This document shows positions 48,243-57,540 of a stretch of 64,000 bases of DNA, one piece after another. Position 1 is the stretch's first letter; every line of letters starts with the position of its first letter. Location of the stretch: NCBI RefSeq assembly GCF_030296675.1, contig NZ_AP027736.1:496001-560000 (forward strand), given 5' to 3'. The notes under the pieces are model-generated. The model was not told where the DNA came from, made no database searches, and worked only from the letters and a program-made list of their open reading frames with translations. The translations under genes were made by a program, and so were the position numbers. Source of the DNA: Demequina sediminis. Its GTDB lineage: Bacteria > Actinomycetota > Actinomycetes > Actinomycetales > Demequinaceae.

Positions 48243-49125
48243 CACCCGCCATGACCCACCGTGCGGCGTCCTCGATGGTCGGGTGATGCCACTCGAAGCC
48301 CAACCGGGTGAGCACTCCTGGCGTCGCCTTCTGCGAAGAGAGCAGGTCCTCGACCGCGGGACCGATCGCCGCCTCGAGCACGAAGGCGGGCACCCGGAAG
48401 CCGGGCCGCTTGCCCGCCGCCTCGGACAGCGCGCGCAGGAGAGCGGCGTCGCGCGCGGGGTGGGGGGCGATCGCGTTGGCCTCGCCGTGGTGATCCGAGT
48501 CGATGAGGAAGCGCAGCGCGCGGATGTGGTCCTCGAGCGAGATCCACGAGTGCCACGCGTCGCCGCTGCCGAGCGAGCCGAGCAGCCCGCGCGTGACAAG
48601 AGGCAGGAGCCGCTCGGCGAAGCCGCCGTGCGGGGCGAGCACGAGCCCGGTGCGCACGGTCACCGTGCGGATCCCGGCATCGCGCGCGGGCTGGGCCGCG
48701 GCCTCCCAGTCCCTGACGATGCTCGCGAGCAGGGTGTCGCCCGGACCCGAGCGTTCGTTCAGGTCCTCCTCGCCGCGCGAGCCGTAGAAGCCCATCGCGG
48801 AGCCCTGGATGAGCACGCCATCGAAGCCGCCGACCAGGGCCTCGACGATCGTCGAGGTGGCGTCGAGACGCGACTGACGCACGACCTTGGCATAGGAGGA
48901 CGTCAGTCGCTTGTCACCGATCGACGCGCCGGCCAGGTTGACGACGGCATCGGCGGAGCACAGCAGGTTGACGTCGATCTCGCCGGCCCGGGGATCCCAG
49001 CGGGACTCGTGAGGACCGGCGGCCGAACGCCGCACGAGGGCGACCACATCGTGGCCGCCCTCGCGCAGGGACGTGCGGAGCGCCGTGCCGATCAGCCCCG
49101 AGGAGCCGGAGATCACGACGCGCAT
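48226..49125 (-). CDS. TIGR01777-family NAD(P)-dependent epimerase/oxidoreductase
   Basis: A 299-residue short-chain dehydrogenase-like protein with N-terminal Rossmann motif VISGSSGLIGTAL, the family sequence VLIQGSAMGFYGSRG and a C-terminal GFEWHHPTIEDAARW. The gene next to sucB in many actinobacteria encodes this family. It follows sucB by 6 bp, so it is co-transcribed. Substrate unknown. Confidence 0.88.
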   Translation of the reverse strand: MRVVISGSSGLIGTALRTSLREGGHDVVALVRRSAAGPHESRWDPRAGEIDVNLLCSADAVVNLAGASIGDKRLTSSYAKVVRQSRLDATSTIVEALVGGFDGVLIQGSAMGFYGSRGEEDLNERSGPGDTLLASIVRDWEAAAQPARDAGIRTVTVRTGLVLAPHGGFAERLLPLVTRGLLGSLGSGDAWHSWISLEDHIRALRFLIDSDHHGEANAIAPHPARDAALLRALSEAAGKRPGFRVPAFVLEAAIGPAVEDLLSSQKATPGVLTRLGFEWHHPTIEDAARWVMAGVTEGR

Positions 49126-49131
49126 GAGTGC

Positions 49132-50943
49132 CTAGAGGCCCAGCTCGGACTCGAACTCGCCGGCCTCGATGATCGCCTTGACGGTCTGGAGGAAGCGAGC
49201 CGCATCCGCGCCGTCGACGATCCTGTGGTCGTAGCTGAGCGGCAGGTAGCACATGGGGCGGATCGAGATGACGTCCTCGCCATCGGGACCCTTGACCACC
49301 ACGGGCTTCTTGACGATCGCGCACGTCGCCAGGATGCCCACCTGCGGCGCCGGGACGATCGGCGTGTCGAACAGCGTGCCGCCGGAGCCCGTGTTGGTCA
49401 CCGAGAACGTGCCGCCCGAGATCTCGTCCGCGCCGAGGCCGCCGTTGCGGGCCTTGCCAGCGAGGTCGACGATCCCCTTGGCGTGCTCGACGATGCTCTT
49501 CGAGTCGGCGTCCTTGAGCGTCGGGAGCATGAGTCCCTTAGGCGTGTCGACCGCGAGCGAGAGGTTCACGGCGGGGTGGTAGACGATGCTGCCGTCGACC
49601 ACCGAGGCGTTGAGGAACGCGTGCTCCTGGAGCGCAATCGCGACGGCCCGCGTGAAGAACGGCAGGAACGTGAGGTTCACGCCGTGCTTCTCGGAGAACG
49701 CGTTCTTCGACTTTGCGCGCAGCGCCCAGATCTTGGTGCAGTCGACCTCGACCACGGAGGTGAGCTGCGCCATGCCGTGCAGCGACTCCATCATCTTGTC
49801 GGCCGTGATCTTGCGGATGCGGGTCATCTTGACCGTCTGGCCGCGCAGCTCCGAGACCTCGACGTCGGCCGCGGCCTTCTTCGGGGCCGCGGGGGCGGCA
49901 GCGGCGGGGGCCGACGACGCCGCAGGAGCAGGCGCGGTGGCCGCCGACAAGACGTCCTCCTTGCGGATGCGCCCGCCCACTCCGGTGCCCGTGAGGGACG
50001 CCAGGTCGACGCCCTTCTCGGCAGCGAGCTTGCGCACGATCGGCGTGACGTATCCAGAGCCCGTCGAGGCGGCCGATGCCGACGCGGGGGCGGACGGCGC
50101 GGCCGGTGCGGAGGGTGCAACCGGGGCGGACGGCGCGGCCGGGGCCGGGACCGATGCCGCGGCAGGCGCGGACGGCGCGGCGGGAGGCGCCGGGGGAGCC
50201 GGGGCCTCGGGCTCGGGTGCCGCCTGCGGCTCGGGGGCCGCGGGTGCCTGGGCGGCGGGCTGGCTCACCTGAGCGGGGGCCGGTGCCGCGGCGGGCGCGG
50301 AGCCCGGCTCGCCGATGCGCGCGAGCACGGCGCCGACCTCGGCGACCTCGTCCTCGCCGACCACGATCTCGGTGAGGACACCGGCGAACGGAGCGGGGAT
50401 CTCGGTGTCGACCTTGTCGGTGGACACCTCGAGCAGAGGCTCGTCCGCATCGACCGAGTCGCCCACGGCCTTCAGCCAGCGGGTGACGGTGCCCTCGGTG
50501 ACCGACTCGCCGAGGGCGGGAAGGGTCACGTCGCGGCCTCCGCCTGCGGGGGCGGGCGAGGGAGCGGACTGCGCGGGCTCGGCGGGAGCCGGTGCGGACT
50601 GCGGTGCGGGCGCCGACTGCGGAGCGGGCGCGGCCTCGACGGGCGTCGCGGCGGGGGCAGGCGCGGACGCGGCGGCGGGTGCCGGGCTCGCCGCGGGTGA
50701 CTCGCCGGCATCGCCGATGCGTGCGAGGACGGTGCCGACCTCGGCGACCTCGTCCTCGGGCACCAGGATCTCGAGGATCGTGCCGGCGAACGGCGACGGG
50801 ATCTCGGTGTCGACCTTGTCGGTCGAGACCTCGACCAGCGGCTCGTCGACCTCGATGGTGTCGCCGACGGACTTCAGCCAGCGGGTGACGGTGCCCTCGG
50901 TGACGGATTCGCCGAGCGCGGGAAGGGTGACGTCATTGCTCAT
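49132..50943 (-). CDS. sucB: 2-oxoglutarate dehydrogenase E2, dihydrolipoamide succinyltransferase (two lipoyl domains)
   Basis: A 603-residue E2 of the actinobacterial type. Two lipoyl domains (about 1-75 and 130-205) share VSTDKVDTEIP with the lipoylated Lys. They are separated by Ala/Pro/Ser-rich swinging arms, the second about 85 residues. The E3-binding domain is VTPIVRKLAAEKGVDL. The acyltransferase domain ends with LSYDHRIVDGADAARFL (catalytic His/Asp). GAGGGAG precedes ATG 50943. In related actinobacteria this E2 serves both pyruvate and 2-oxoglutarate dehydrogenase complexes. Confidence 0.95.
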   Translation of the reverse strand: MSNDVTLPALGESVTEGTVTRWLKSVGDTIEVDEPLVEVSTDKVDTEIPSPFAGTILEILVPEDEVAEVGTVLARIGDAGESPAASPAPAAASAPAPAATPVEAAPAPQSAPAPQSAPAPAEPAQSAPSPAPAGGGRDVTLPALGESVTEGTVTRWLKAVGDSVDADEPLLEVSTDKVDTEIPAPFAGVLTEIVVGEDEVAEVGAVLARIGEPGSAPAAAPAPAQVSQPAAQAPAAPEPQAAPEPEAPAPPAPPAAPSAPAAASVPAPAAPSAPVAPSAPAAPSAPASASAASTGSGYVTPIVRKLAAEKGVDLASLTGTGVGGRIRKEDVLSAATAPAPAASSAPAAAAPAAPKKAAADVEVSELRGQTVKMTRIRKITADKMMESLHGMAQLTSVVEVDCTKIWALRAKSKNAFSEKHGVNLTFLPFFTRAVAIALQEHAFLNASVVDGSIVYHPAVNLSLAVDTPKGLMLPTLKDADSKSIVEHAKGIVDLAGKARNGGLGADEISGGTFSVTNTGSGGTLFDTPIVPAPQVGILATCAIVKKPVVVKGPDGEDVISIRPMCYLPLSYDHRIVDGADAARFLQTVKAIIEAGEFESELGL

Positions 50944-50970
50944 GGTGGGAACTCCCTCGTTCGTGACGGA

Positions 50971-52356
50971 TCAGTCGTGCGCGTGCAGGGGCTTGCCGGC
51001 GAGCGCCAGGTGCGCCTCGCCCAGCGCCTCGTTCTGCGTGGGGTGGGCATGGACCAGGGGTGCGACATCCTCGGGGTGGGCGTCCCAGCTCACGATGAGC
51101 TGCGCCTCGCCGATCTGCTCGCCGACGCGCGCGCCGATCATGTGCACGCCGACCACGGGGCCGTCGACCACGCGCACGAGCTTGATGAAGCCCGTGGTGC
51201 CGAGGATCTGGCTCTTGCCGTTGCCGCCCAGGTTGTACTCGAGCGCCTTGACCTTGTCCGCGCCGTACGTCTCGATCGCCTTGGCCTCCGTGAGGCCCAC
51301 CGATGCGAGCTCGGGGTCGCAGTACGTGACGCGCGGGATATTGGCCTCGACGATCGCCTGCGGCGCGAGGCCCGCGATCTCCTCGGCCACGAAGATGCCC
51401 TGCTGGAAGCCGCGGTGCGCGAGCTGGAGGCCGGGGACGATGTCGCCGACCGCGTAGATGTTCGCGACGCCGGTGTGGAGGCGCTCGTCCGTCAGGACGA
51501 AGCCGCGGTCCATACGCACGCCCTGCTCCTCGTAGCCGAGTTCGGCGGTGCGGGGGCCGCGACCCACCGCGACGAGCAGGATGTCGGCCTCAAGAGTGCT
51601 GCCGTCCTCAAGCGTCACCTTGACGCCGGCATCGGACTGCTCGACACCCTGGAAGCGCGCGCCGAGCTTGAAGTCGATGCCGCGCTTGCGGAACGAGCGC
51701 TCGAGGCCCTTCGACAGGGACTCATCCTCGTTCGGGGCGAGGTGAGGGAGCGCCTCGACGATCGTCACCTCGGAGCCGAAGGACTTCCACACGGAGGCGA
51801 ACTCGACGCCGATCACGCCGCCGCCGAGGACGATCGCGCGCTGCGGGACCCACTCCATCTGGAGGGCCTGGTCCGAGGTGATGACGCGGCCGCCGATCTC
51901 GAGACCGGGCAGCGAGCGTGCGTACGAGCCCGAGGCAAGGACGATGTTCGTGCCGGTGTAACGCTCGCCGTTCACCTCGATGGTGTCCTGGCCCACCAGG
52001 CGTCCGTGGCCCTCGATCACGGTGACCTTGCGCGACTTCACCAGGCCAGTGAGTCCGCGGTAGAGGCGGTCAATGACGCCCTGCTTGTAGGAGTTCACCT
52101 TGAGCATGTCGATGCCGTGGAGCGTGGTGTTGACGCCGTAGTTGGCGCCCTCGCGTGCGTTGTCGGCGAGCTCCGCCGCGTGCAGGAGGGCCTTGGTGGG
52201 GATGCAGCCGTTGTGGAGGCACGTGCCGCCCACCTTCGACTCCTCGACCAGGCCGACCGTGAGGCCGAGCTGGGAGGCGCGCAGTGCGGCGGCATAGCCA
52301 CCGGAACCGCCACCGAGAATCAGAACATCAAACGAGCGTGGGGTGGACTCGGACAC
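50971..52356 (-). CDS. lpdA: Dihydrolipoyl dehydrogenase
   Basis: A 461-residue flavoprotein E3 that reoxidises dihydrolipoyl groups with NAD+. FAD motif ILGGGSGGYAAALRA, redox disulfide GGTCLHNGCIPTK, the NAD site VLGGGVIGVEFASV and the C-terminal HAHPTQNE catalytic His-Glu pair are all present. GTG 52356 has AAGGAG 8 nt upstream. sucB and the epimerase gene follow in the same direction. Confidence 0.95.
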   Translation of the reverse strand: MSESTPRSFDVLILGGGSGGYAAALRASQLGLTVGLVEESKVGGTCLHNGCIPTKALLHAAELADNAREGANYGVNTTLHGIDMLKVNSYKQGVIDRLYRGLTGLVKSRKVTVIEGHGRLVGQDTIEVNGERYTGTNIVLASGSYARSLPGLEIGGRVITSDQALQMEWVPQRAIVLGGGVIGVEFASVWKSFGSEVTIVEALPHLAPNEDESLSKGLERSFRKRGIDFKLGARFQGVEQSDAGVKVTLEDGSTLEADILLVAVGRGPRTAELGYEEQGVRMDRGFVLTDERLHTGVANIYAVGDIVPGLQLAHRGFQQGIFVAEEIAGLAPQAIVEANIPRVTYCDPELASVGLTEAKAIETYGADKVKALEYNLGGNGKSQILGTTGFIKLVRVVDGPVVGVHMIGARVGEQIGEAQLIVSWDAHPEDVAPLVHAHPTQNEALGEAHLALAGKPLHAHD

Positions 52357-52434
52357 TATGGGATCTCCTTGTAGGGATGTCTGTACGGCCCATCTTGCCA
52401 CGGCGGGCCTCGCCCGCGAACCGCGCGCCATGGC

Positions 52435-52440
52435 TACGCT
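52435..52440 (+). promoter_or_regulatory. Leaderless -10 element for the small gene after lpdA
   Basis: TACGCT, 6 nt, then ATG 52447. Confidence 0.5.
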
Positions 52441-52446
52441 GAGCGC

Positions 52447-52776
52447 ATGGGTCTGTTCTCCTGGAAGTCGCGTTCGAAGCAGTCGACGGCCGCCCCCGCA
52501 GCCGGCAAGGACGCCAAGAGCGAGACGGTCGCGCACTTCGCGGCGTTCGTCGAGTCGCACTCCGGCTGCGAGGCATTCATCGAACCTCCGACGCGCGTGA
52601 CGCAGACCACCATGGTCATGGTCGCGGACACCGGCGAGTGGACGCGGCGGCGCGTTCCCGATGAGGCGACCGCGCGCAAGCTCGCCAAGCAGTTCGGCGT
52701 GCCCGCGTTTGACGTCAACCTCTCGGGTTACCCCAGCCGCATGCGCGAGTGGAACGAGAAGCACCGCAACGGCTGA
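52447..52776 (+). CDS. Conserved actinobacterial hypothetical protein beside lpdA
   Basis: A 109-residue soluble protein (CEAFIEPPTRVTQTTMVMVA, then EWTRRRVPDEATARKLAKQ). Similar proteins are frequent next to lpdA in actinobacteria (recalled). No catalytic motif is seen; Lys/Arg-rich ends suggest nucleic-acid or protein binding but do not prove it. Divergent from lpdA. The transposon is inserted 42 bp downstream. Confidence 0.72.
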   Translation: MGLFSWKSRSKQSTAAPAAGKDAKSETVAHFAAFVESHSGCEAFIEPPTRVTQTTMVMVADTGEWTRRRVPDEATARKLAKQFGVPAFDVNLSGYPSRMREWNEKHRNG

Positions 52777-52808
52777 ACCCGGCCCCGGCATCGTCCCCGC
52801 GCCGGTTC

Positions 52809-52817
52809 CGCGAGGCC
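52809..52817. repeat. Target-site duplication, left copy
   Basis: CGCGAGGCC abuts the left transposon end and recurs at 58576-58584. Confidence 0.8.
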
Positions 52818-52866
52818 TGTGACTTTCGCTGTTAAATGGCGGTGTTCTGTCGATGCTCAGTGGCGG
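52818..52866. repeat. Left terminal inverted repeat
   Basis: Starts TGTGACTTTCGC. TGGCGGTGTTCTGT at 52837 is echoed by TGGCGGTCTTTGT at 52861, 24 bp on, like repeated transposase-binding sites. Confidence 0.9.
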
Positions 52867-52873
52867 TCTTTGT

Positions 52874-53692
52874 TCAGGTGGTGCCGATGACGAGGGTGCT
52901 GGCGGCGGCTTCGATGACGTCGTTGGTGATGGTGTCGAGCTCGTTGATCTTCAGGACGCGCTCGATCTGCGGGAAGAGCCGCTCCAGCAGTCGGAAGTTC
53001 CCGCGGGTGATGCGGGTGATGGAAGCGATGGCTTGCGCGTCGGTGAAGTCCTCGGGGTCGAGGGTCTTGCCCAGGGAGCGCCAGTGGCGCTGGAGGACGA
53101 ACAGCAGCTCGTCCGTGCCCAGGGGCCGGTATTGGTGGGCGAAGCCGACACGACTGTAGAACTGCGGGTAGTGGCTGAACTGCTTCTCCAGGCCGGGCAT
53201 GCCGATCAGGATCAAGGCGATGTTGTCGCGGTCGTAGCGATCGCGCAGCAGCTCCAGCGCGGTGGGGCGGAGCCGTTCGGACTCATCGACGATGACCAGC
53301 TGCACGTGGTTCCTGCCGTGCCGTCGGCCCCACGTCTGCGGGGTGATCTGACCGACTGCCTCCAGATGCTGCTCGATGCAGATATTGGTGCGGGTGATCG
53401 CCTGGTCGAGTTCATCCTTCAGCACCCGTGGGGTGGTGAGCACGCTGGGGGTGTAGAGCACGGTACGACTCCGAGCGAGGGCGGCGTAGATCTTGGCGTC
53501 GCTGTCGGCGCGCGGACCCCAATAGGTCAGCAGGTCATAGGCCTTCTCCCAGTGGGCGTAGCGGCGCGCGGAGAGTGTCTTGCCCACCCCGGCCGGTCCG
53601 AAGCACAGACCGATGGTGTGGCCGCGGCGGACAGCGTCGGCGAACTCGGTGAAGCGGCGGTGCTCTTTGGTCACGATGAAGCGCTGGCTCAC
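52874..53692 (-). CDS. Transposon ATP-binding protein (TniB/Tn552 p271-like AAA ATPase)
   Basis: A 272-residue AAA ATPase that in related elements selects target DNA with the transposase. Walker A is CFGPAGVGKTLSARR (about residue 33) and Walker B LVIVDESERLRP. Length matches the 271-residue Tn552 protein. GTG 53692 overlaps the transposase stop. The stop is 7 bp from the left terminal repeat. TniB is used as a family name only. Confidence 0.88.
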   Translation of the reverse strand: MSQRFIVTKEHRRFTEFADAVRRGHTIGLCFGPAGVGKTLSARRYAHWEKAYDLLTYWGPRADSDAKIYAALARSRTVLYTPSVLTTPRVLKDELDQAITRTNICIEQHLEAVGQITPQTWGRRHGRNHVQLVIVDESERLRPTALELLRDRYDRDNIALILIGMPGLEKQFSHYPQFYSRVGFAHQYRPLGTDELLFVLQRHWRSLGKTLDPEDFTDAQAIASITRITRGNFRLLERLFPQIERVLKINELDTITNDVIEAAASTLVIGTT

Positions 53693-55089
53693 CTCAAGTC
53701 CTCCTTGTAGACTTTCAGCTTCCGCTTCGGTGCTGGGGCTGGCGGCTCGGCTGTCGATGGCGTCTCAGTGGTGTGCGCGGCTACGACGGCAATGCGTTCA
53801 TTGATGCCTTGGCGCAGGGCGCGACGGCGCGCGTTGCGGGCAGCCTGGATCTCCTTGAGACTGATCTTCTCGTCGTGATGGTCCTGGTTGACGGCCTTGC
53901 ACAGGAACTCGTCGTGGTCGAACACGCGGATCTCAGTGATATCGCGCGGGTCGTAGCGGATCACCACCGGCCGTCCGACGTAGCCGGCCAGCGTCGGGGA
54001 GACGTAGCGCAGCCCCTGGAAGCGGATGCCATCACGGCGCACCACCCGGGACTGGGCGACCGTGAGCAGCAGCCCGTCGAGGTCTTCCAGGCTCTCGGGC
54101 ATGCGCGGCAGCCAGCCCTCGGCGATCCACGCGGTGCGCGGCGAGGCACCGAGCTCGCTGTGGGTCCGGTCGTTGTAGGTGGCCACGAACCCCTCCACCG
54201 CGCTGTCGAGCTCGGCCAGGGACAGCTTCGGCGTCGGCGCGGGATGGCCCTCGGTGATGTGGCCGGGCAGGTCAGCGAGAAGCTCGGTGTTGACGGTGCC
54301 GAAGAACCGCTCGATCTTGCCCCGGCCCTGGGGACGGGCGACGGTGGAGTGGATCAGCCGGATGTGCAGGTCAACAGCGGTGCCGGCGAGGTGGCGGCTG
54401 ATGAAGTCACTGCCGTGGTCGACATAGAGCACGTCCGGCAGCCCGCACATCGGCCACGCGGGGTCGCTCTTGTGCCAGATAGCCTGCCGCAGCGCCAGGG
54501 CGGTGTTCATCGCGGACGGCGCACCCAGGAAGACGGTGTAGCCGCAGATCGCGCGGGAGCAGTCATCGAGGATCGTCGTCAGCCAGGGGCGGACTGGTTT
54601 GCCGTCGGTGCCCACCACGAGAATGTCGAGCAGCGTGTGGTCACTTTGCCACATCGCATTCGGTTGTTCGGCGTGCCGGCGCAGCACCAGTTCGTGCTTG
54701 TCCCGGTAGGACGCCGCGCCCTCCAGGGCTAGGGTGACCATGCCCGGATCGAGGGCACCCGCGATCGAGCGGACCACCCCGTAGGAAGGCACCGGCCACC
54801 CTCGGGTACCGCAGATGTCGGTGACCTTGCGGTGGATCGTGGCGATCGCGGGCCGGGGCTTGCTGAGCGCCAGGCCCTCGATCAACCGCACGAGCTCCCT
54901 GGGCAGATGGTGGGCGCCGGCGTCCGAGCGCTGGCCTGTCTCCAGGCCCGCGTACCCGTCGGCACGGTAGCGGGCGTGCCAGCGCTCCAGGGTGCGCAGG
55001 CTGATCCCGGTCTCCCGGGCCAGGGCGCTCAGCGGGATACCGTCCTCGACGTGCAGCCGCAGGATGCGCCACCGCGCCGGCCCGTCCAC
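53689..55089 (-). CDS. DDE transposase (Tn552 p480/TniA-like, Mu C-terminal domain)
   Basis: A 466-residue integrase-fold transposase. An N-terminal helix-turn-helix (PLSALARETGISLRTLERWH) is followed by the catalytic core: Asp in MWQSDHTLLDILVV, Asp in VLYVDHGSDFI and Glu in GRGKIERFFGTVN. A Mu-type C-terminal beta domain follows (FQGLRYVSPTLAGYVGRPV). GTG 55089 is 1 bp beyond the resolvase stop, so the three transposition genes form an operon. Intact. Confidence 0.92.
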   Translation of the reverse strand: MDGPARWRILRLHVEDGIPLSALARETGISLRTLERWHARYRADGYAGLETGQRSDAGAHHLPRELVRLIEGLALSKPRPAIATIHRKVTDICGTRGWPVPSYGVVRSIAGALDPGMVTLALEGAASYRDKHELVLRRHAEQPNAMWQSDHTLLDILVVGTDGKPVRPWLTTILDDCSRAICGYTVFLGAPSAMNTALALRQAIWHKSDPAWPMCGLPDVLYVDHGSDFISRHLAGTAVDLHIRLIHSTVARPQGRGKIERFFGTVNTELLADLPGHITEGHPAPTPKLSLAELDSAVEGFVATYNDRTHSELGASPRTAWIAEGWLPRMPESLEDLDGLLLTVAQSRVVRRDGIRFQGLRYVSPTLAGYVGRPVVIRYDPRDITEIRVFDHDEFLCKAVNQDHHDEKISLKEIQAARNARRRALRQGINERIAVVAAHTTETPSTAEPPAPAPKRKLKVYKEDLR

Positions 55090-55090
55090 C

Positions 55091-55693
55091 TCACACCTGC
55101 TCGGCGACGGCCTCGCGGGCACGGGCCGCCTGCCGATGGCGATAGAGCGTCGCCCGGGACCAGCCGACGAGTCGGGCGGCGTCCTCGGCGGTGCGGCCCT
55201 TCGCGCGGGCATCGCCCGCGATTTCGAGCTTCTCCGCGATCACGGCCGGGTCGACCGGGGGTCGGCCGAAGCGGGTGCCGTTCTGCTTCGCCGCGGCGAT
55301 CCCCGCATTGACGCGTTCGGTGATCAGCTCGCGCTCATACTCGGCCAAGGTCGCGAGCATGCCCAGCATCATCCGGCCCGATGTCGTCTCCGGGTCGATC
55401 CCGTCCGAGACCGATCTGATCTTCACGCCCTGGCCGCGCAGCAGCGTGACCGTATTCAGGACGTCGAGCAGGGACCGGCCCAGCCGGTCGATGCGCCACA
55501 CCACCACCGTGTCGCCGTCCTCGGCGTAGTCCAGCAGACGTTTCATCCCCGGTCGCTCGATCGCGGTCCGGCTACCCGAGGTCACATCGGAGAACACGTC
55601 CCGCTTCTGCACCCCGCCCTCCACCAGCGCATCGACTTGCAGCTGCGCGTCCTGCGTCGCCGTGCTCACCCGCGTATATCCCAGAAGCCTCAT
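55091..55693 (-). CDS. Serine recombinase (Tn3/Bin-type resolvase)
   Basis: A 200-residue resolvase/invertase. Catalytic Ser is in LGYTRVSTATQDAQLQ; DRLGRSLLDVL and the ARLVGWSRATLYRHRQ C-terminal DNA-binding helix-turn-helix are present. It resolves cointegrates at a res site expected in the gap upstream. ATG 55693 was chosen because conserved residues begin there. Intact. Confidence 0.9.
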   Translation of the reverse strand: MRLLGYTRVSTATQDAQLQVDALVEGGVQKRDVFSDVTSGSRTAIERPGMKRLLDYAEDGDTVVVWRIDRLGRSLLDVLNTVTLLRGQGVKIRSVSDGIDPETTSGRMMLGMLATLAEYERELITERVNAGIAAAKQNGTRFGRPPVDPAVIAEKLEIAGDARAKGRTAEDAARLVGWSRATLYRHRQAARAREAVAEQV

Positions 55694-56025
55694 ACCCCCA
55701 GCATGGTGCAGAAAGTCCTGGAAGTCACCGCCTTGAGGCACTTTCCGTCGAGACGACTTCGCAAGACAATCCCGAGAGCGCGTTCACGCAGGAAGCGAAC
55801 CTGAGGCCGACCACCCGCTGAAAGTCTCATAAACCTGTACCCAACTGAGGCACCAGCTCGTCCGGTTTTGCCTGCATCGAAGTGCCGCGCCTTCGCTCTA
55901 AAACCTTCCAAGCTTCGCCGCCCGCACGCCATGCATAGCGCGCGCCGTGAGTCTCTCCCTCCGTCGACTTAACTACACCATCCATCCGGTACAGTTATGT
56001 CGTTCACGACGAGGGGAAGACGCGC
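55694..56025. other. Probable res site and cargo promoter region (332 bp, no gene)
   Basis: No open frame is supported. GTTCACGCAGGAAGCGAAC at about 55782-55800 is an imperfect dyad that might be a resolvase subsite. The right third holds the TetR-type operator and the promoter of the MFS gene. Assignment of res is by position only. Confidence 0.4.
55968..55999. promoter_or_regulatory. Putative TetR operator upstream of MFS gene
   Basis: CTTAACTACACC and GGTACAGTTATG form a 12-bp inverted repeat (nine of twelve pairs match) separated by 8 bp, 26 bp before ATG 56026. Confidence 0.5.
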
Positions 56026-57523
56026 ATGTCCGCGATGACGAAGAGGCGACGCTGGTCGCTGCTGGTGACGGTTGGAGCAGGTCTGCTGCTGATCACCTTG
56101 GATAACTCGATTCTCTACACGGCCCTGCCGACGCTGACTGAGGAACTGCAGGCTTCGAACACACAGAACCTCTGGATCATCAATGCCTACCCCCTGGTGA
56201 TGGCGGGGCTGTTGCTGGGCAGCGGAACCCTGGGGGATCGCATCGGCCACACGCGGATGTTTGTTGTCGGTCTGGTGATCTTCGGACTGGCTTCCCTGCT
56301 GGCAGCGTTCGCTCCGTCACCCGAGGTCCTGATCGCTGCGCGTGCTGTGCTCGCTGTCGGTGCGGCAGCGATGATGCCGGCCACCCTGGCGCTGATCCGC
56401 ACCACTTTCACGGTCGAGCGTGAGCGCAATATCGCCATCGCGGTCTGGGAAGTATGTCGGTCATCGGGTTCGCCCTCGGCCCGATTATTGGCGGCACACT
56501 CCTTGAGTTCTTCTGGTGGGGCTCGGTGTTCTTGATCAACGTGCCCGTTGTGGTGCTGGCGCTGGTCGCTACCTGGCTGATCCGCCTGGCCAACGACCCG
56601 GATCCCTCGAAGCGATGGGATGCCATCTCCTCGATCTTGGTGATGATCGGGCTTGTCGGAACGGTGATGGCCATCAAAGAGATCGGCCACGCGCCGCCCT
56701 CGGCAACGACCATCATTGTTGCGCTGCTCGTTGCTGCCATCGGGTTCTGGCTGTTCGTGCGCCGTCAGCGAGGTATGGAGCAACCTCTGTTGGAGTTCTC
56801 CATCTTCGGCAACCCGGCGTTCACTGCCGGAGTGCTGGCCGCGTCGTTCGCGATGTTCGCGATCGGGGGCATCCAGCTCGTCACCACGCAGCGATTCCAG
56901 CAGGTCGCCGGATTCAGCCCGCTGGAAGCTGGGCTCTTGGTCGCCGCGATCGCCGTGGGCACGTTGCCGACAGCGCTCCTGGGGGCGCGTTCCTGCACCG
57001 CACCGGACTGCTCGCGCTCATCACCGGCGGTCTCGCCTTCGCCACCGGCGGCGTCGTGGTGACGGTCATCGGATTCCAGTCGTCCTTCGGCGTGCTGATC
57101 CTCGGACTGCTGTTGACCGGAGCTGGTATCGGAGCCGCCTTGGCGGTCGCCTCCACCGCGATTATCGGGAACGTGCCGGTGCGCCGAGCAGGCATGGCCG
57201 CCTCGATCGAAGAAGTCTCCTACGAGTTCGGCAGCCTCATTGCAGTGTCCGTGCTCGGGAGCCTGCTCACGGCTATCTACGGCGCACGCGTCGTTCTACC
57301 CGACGGCGCCCCGGACGCGGCTGGCAACAGCATCGCTGAGGCACAGGCTGCTGCGCAGGGTGACGCAGAGATCCTCCAGGCGGCGGCGACGGCTTTCGAC
57401 TCCGCCTACCTCGTTGTGATGCTGGTCGTCGCAGTCGTTCTCGCGGTGGGCGCAGTCATCACCGGAGTGCTTCTGCGCCGGTACCTGCCTGGCACCCAGT
57501 CACAGCTGCACTCCGAGCACTGA
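56026..57523 (+). CDS. MFS drug-efflux transporter (DHA2, QacA/LfrA-like), two frame breaks
   Basis: About 499 residues after repair, 14 membrane helices expected, a proton-driven multidrug exporter. Helix 1 motif LDNSILYTALPTL, motif A GTLGDRIGHTRMFV and motif C-like GFALGPIIGGTLLE fit the QacA/LfrA group. Two one-base losses break the frame: in GGG at 56447-56449 (restores VWGSMSVIG) and in G5 at 56981-56985 (restores LLGGAFLHRTG). If real, the pump is dead. Both look like the window-wide pattern. Likely controlled by the TetR gene downstream. Confidence 0.85.
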
Positions 57524-57540
57524 CCGAGAAAGGACCGCCC

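Noticed and set aside
50070..50690. Low-complexity Ala/Pro stretch in sucB as an insertion or misassembly
   Set aside because: Flexible Ala/Pro arms between lipoyl domains are normal for this E2 family and the frame is intact.
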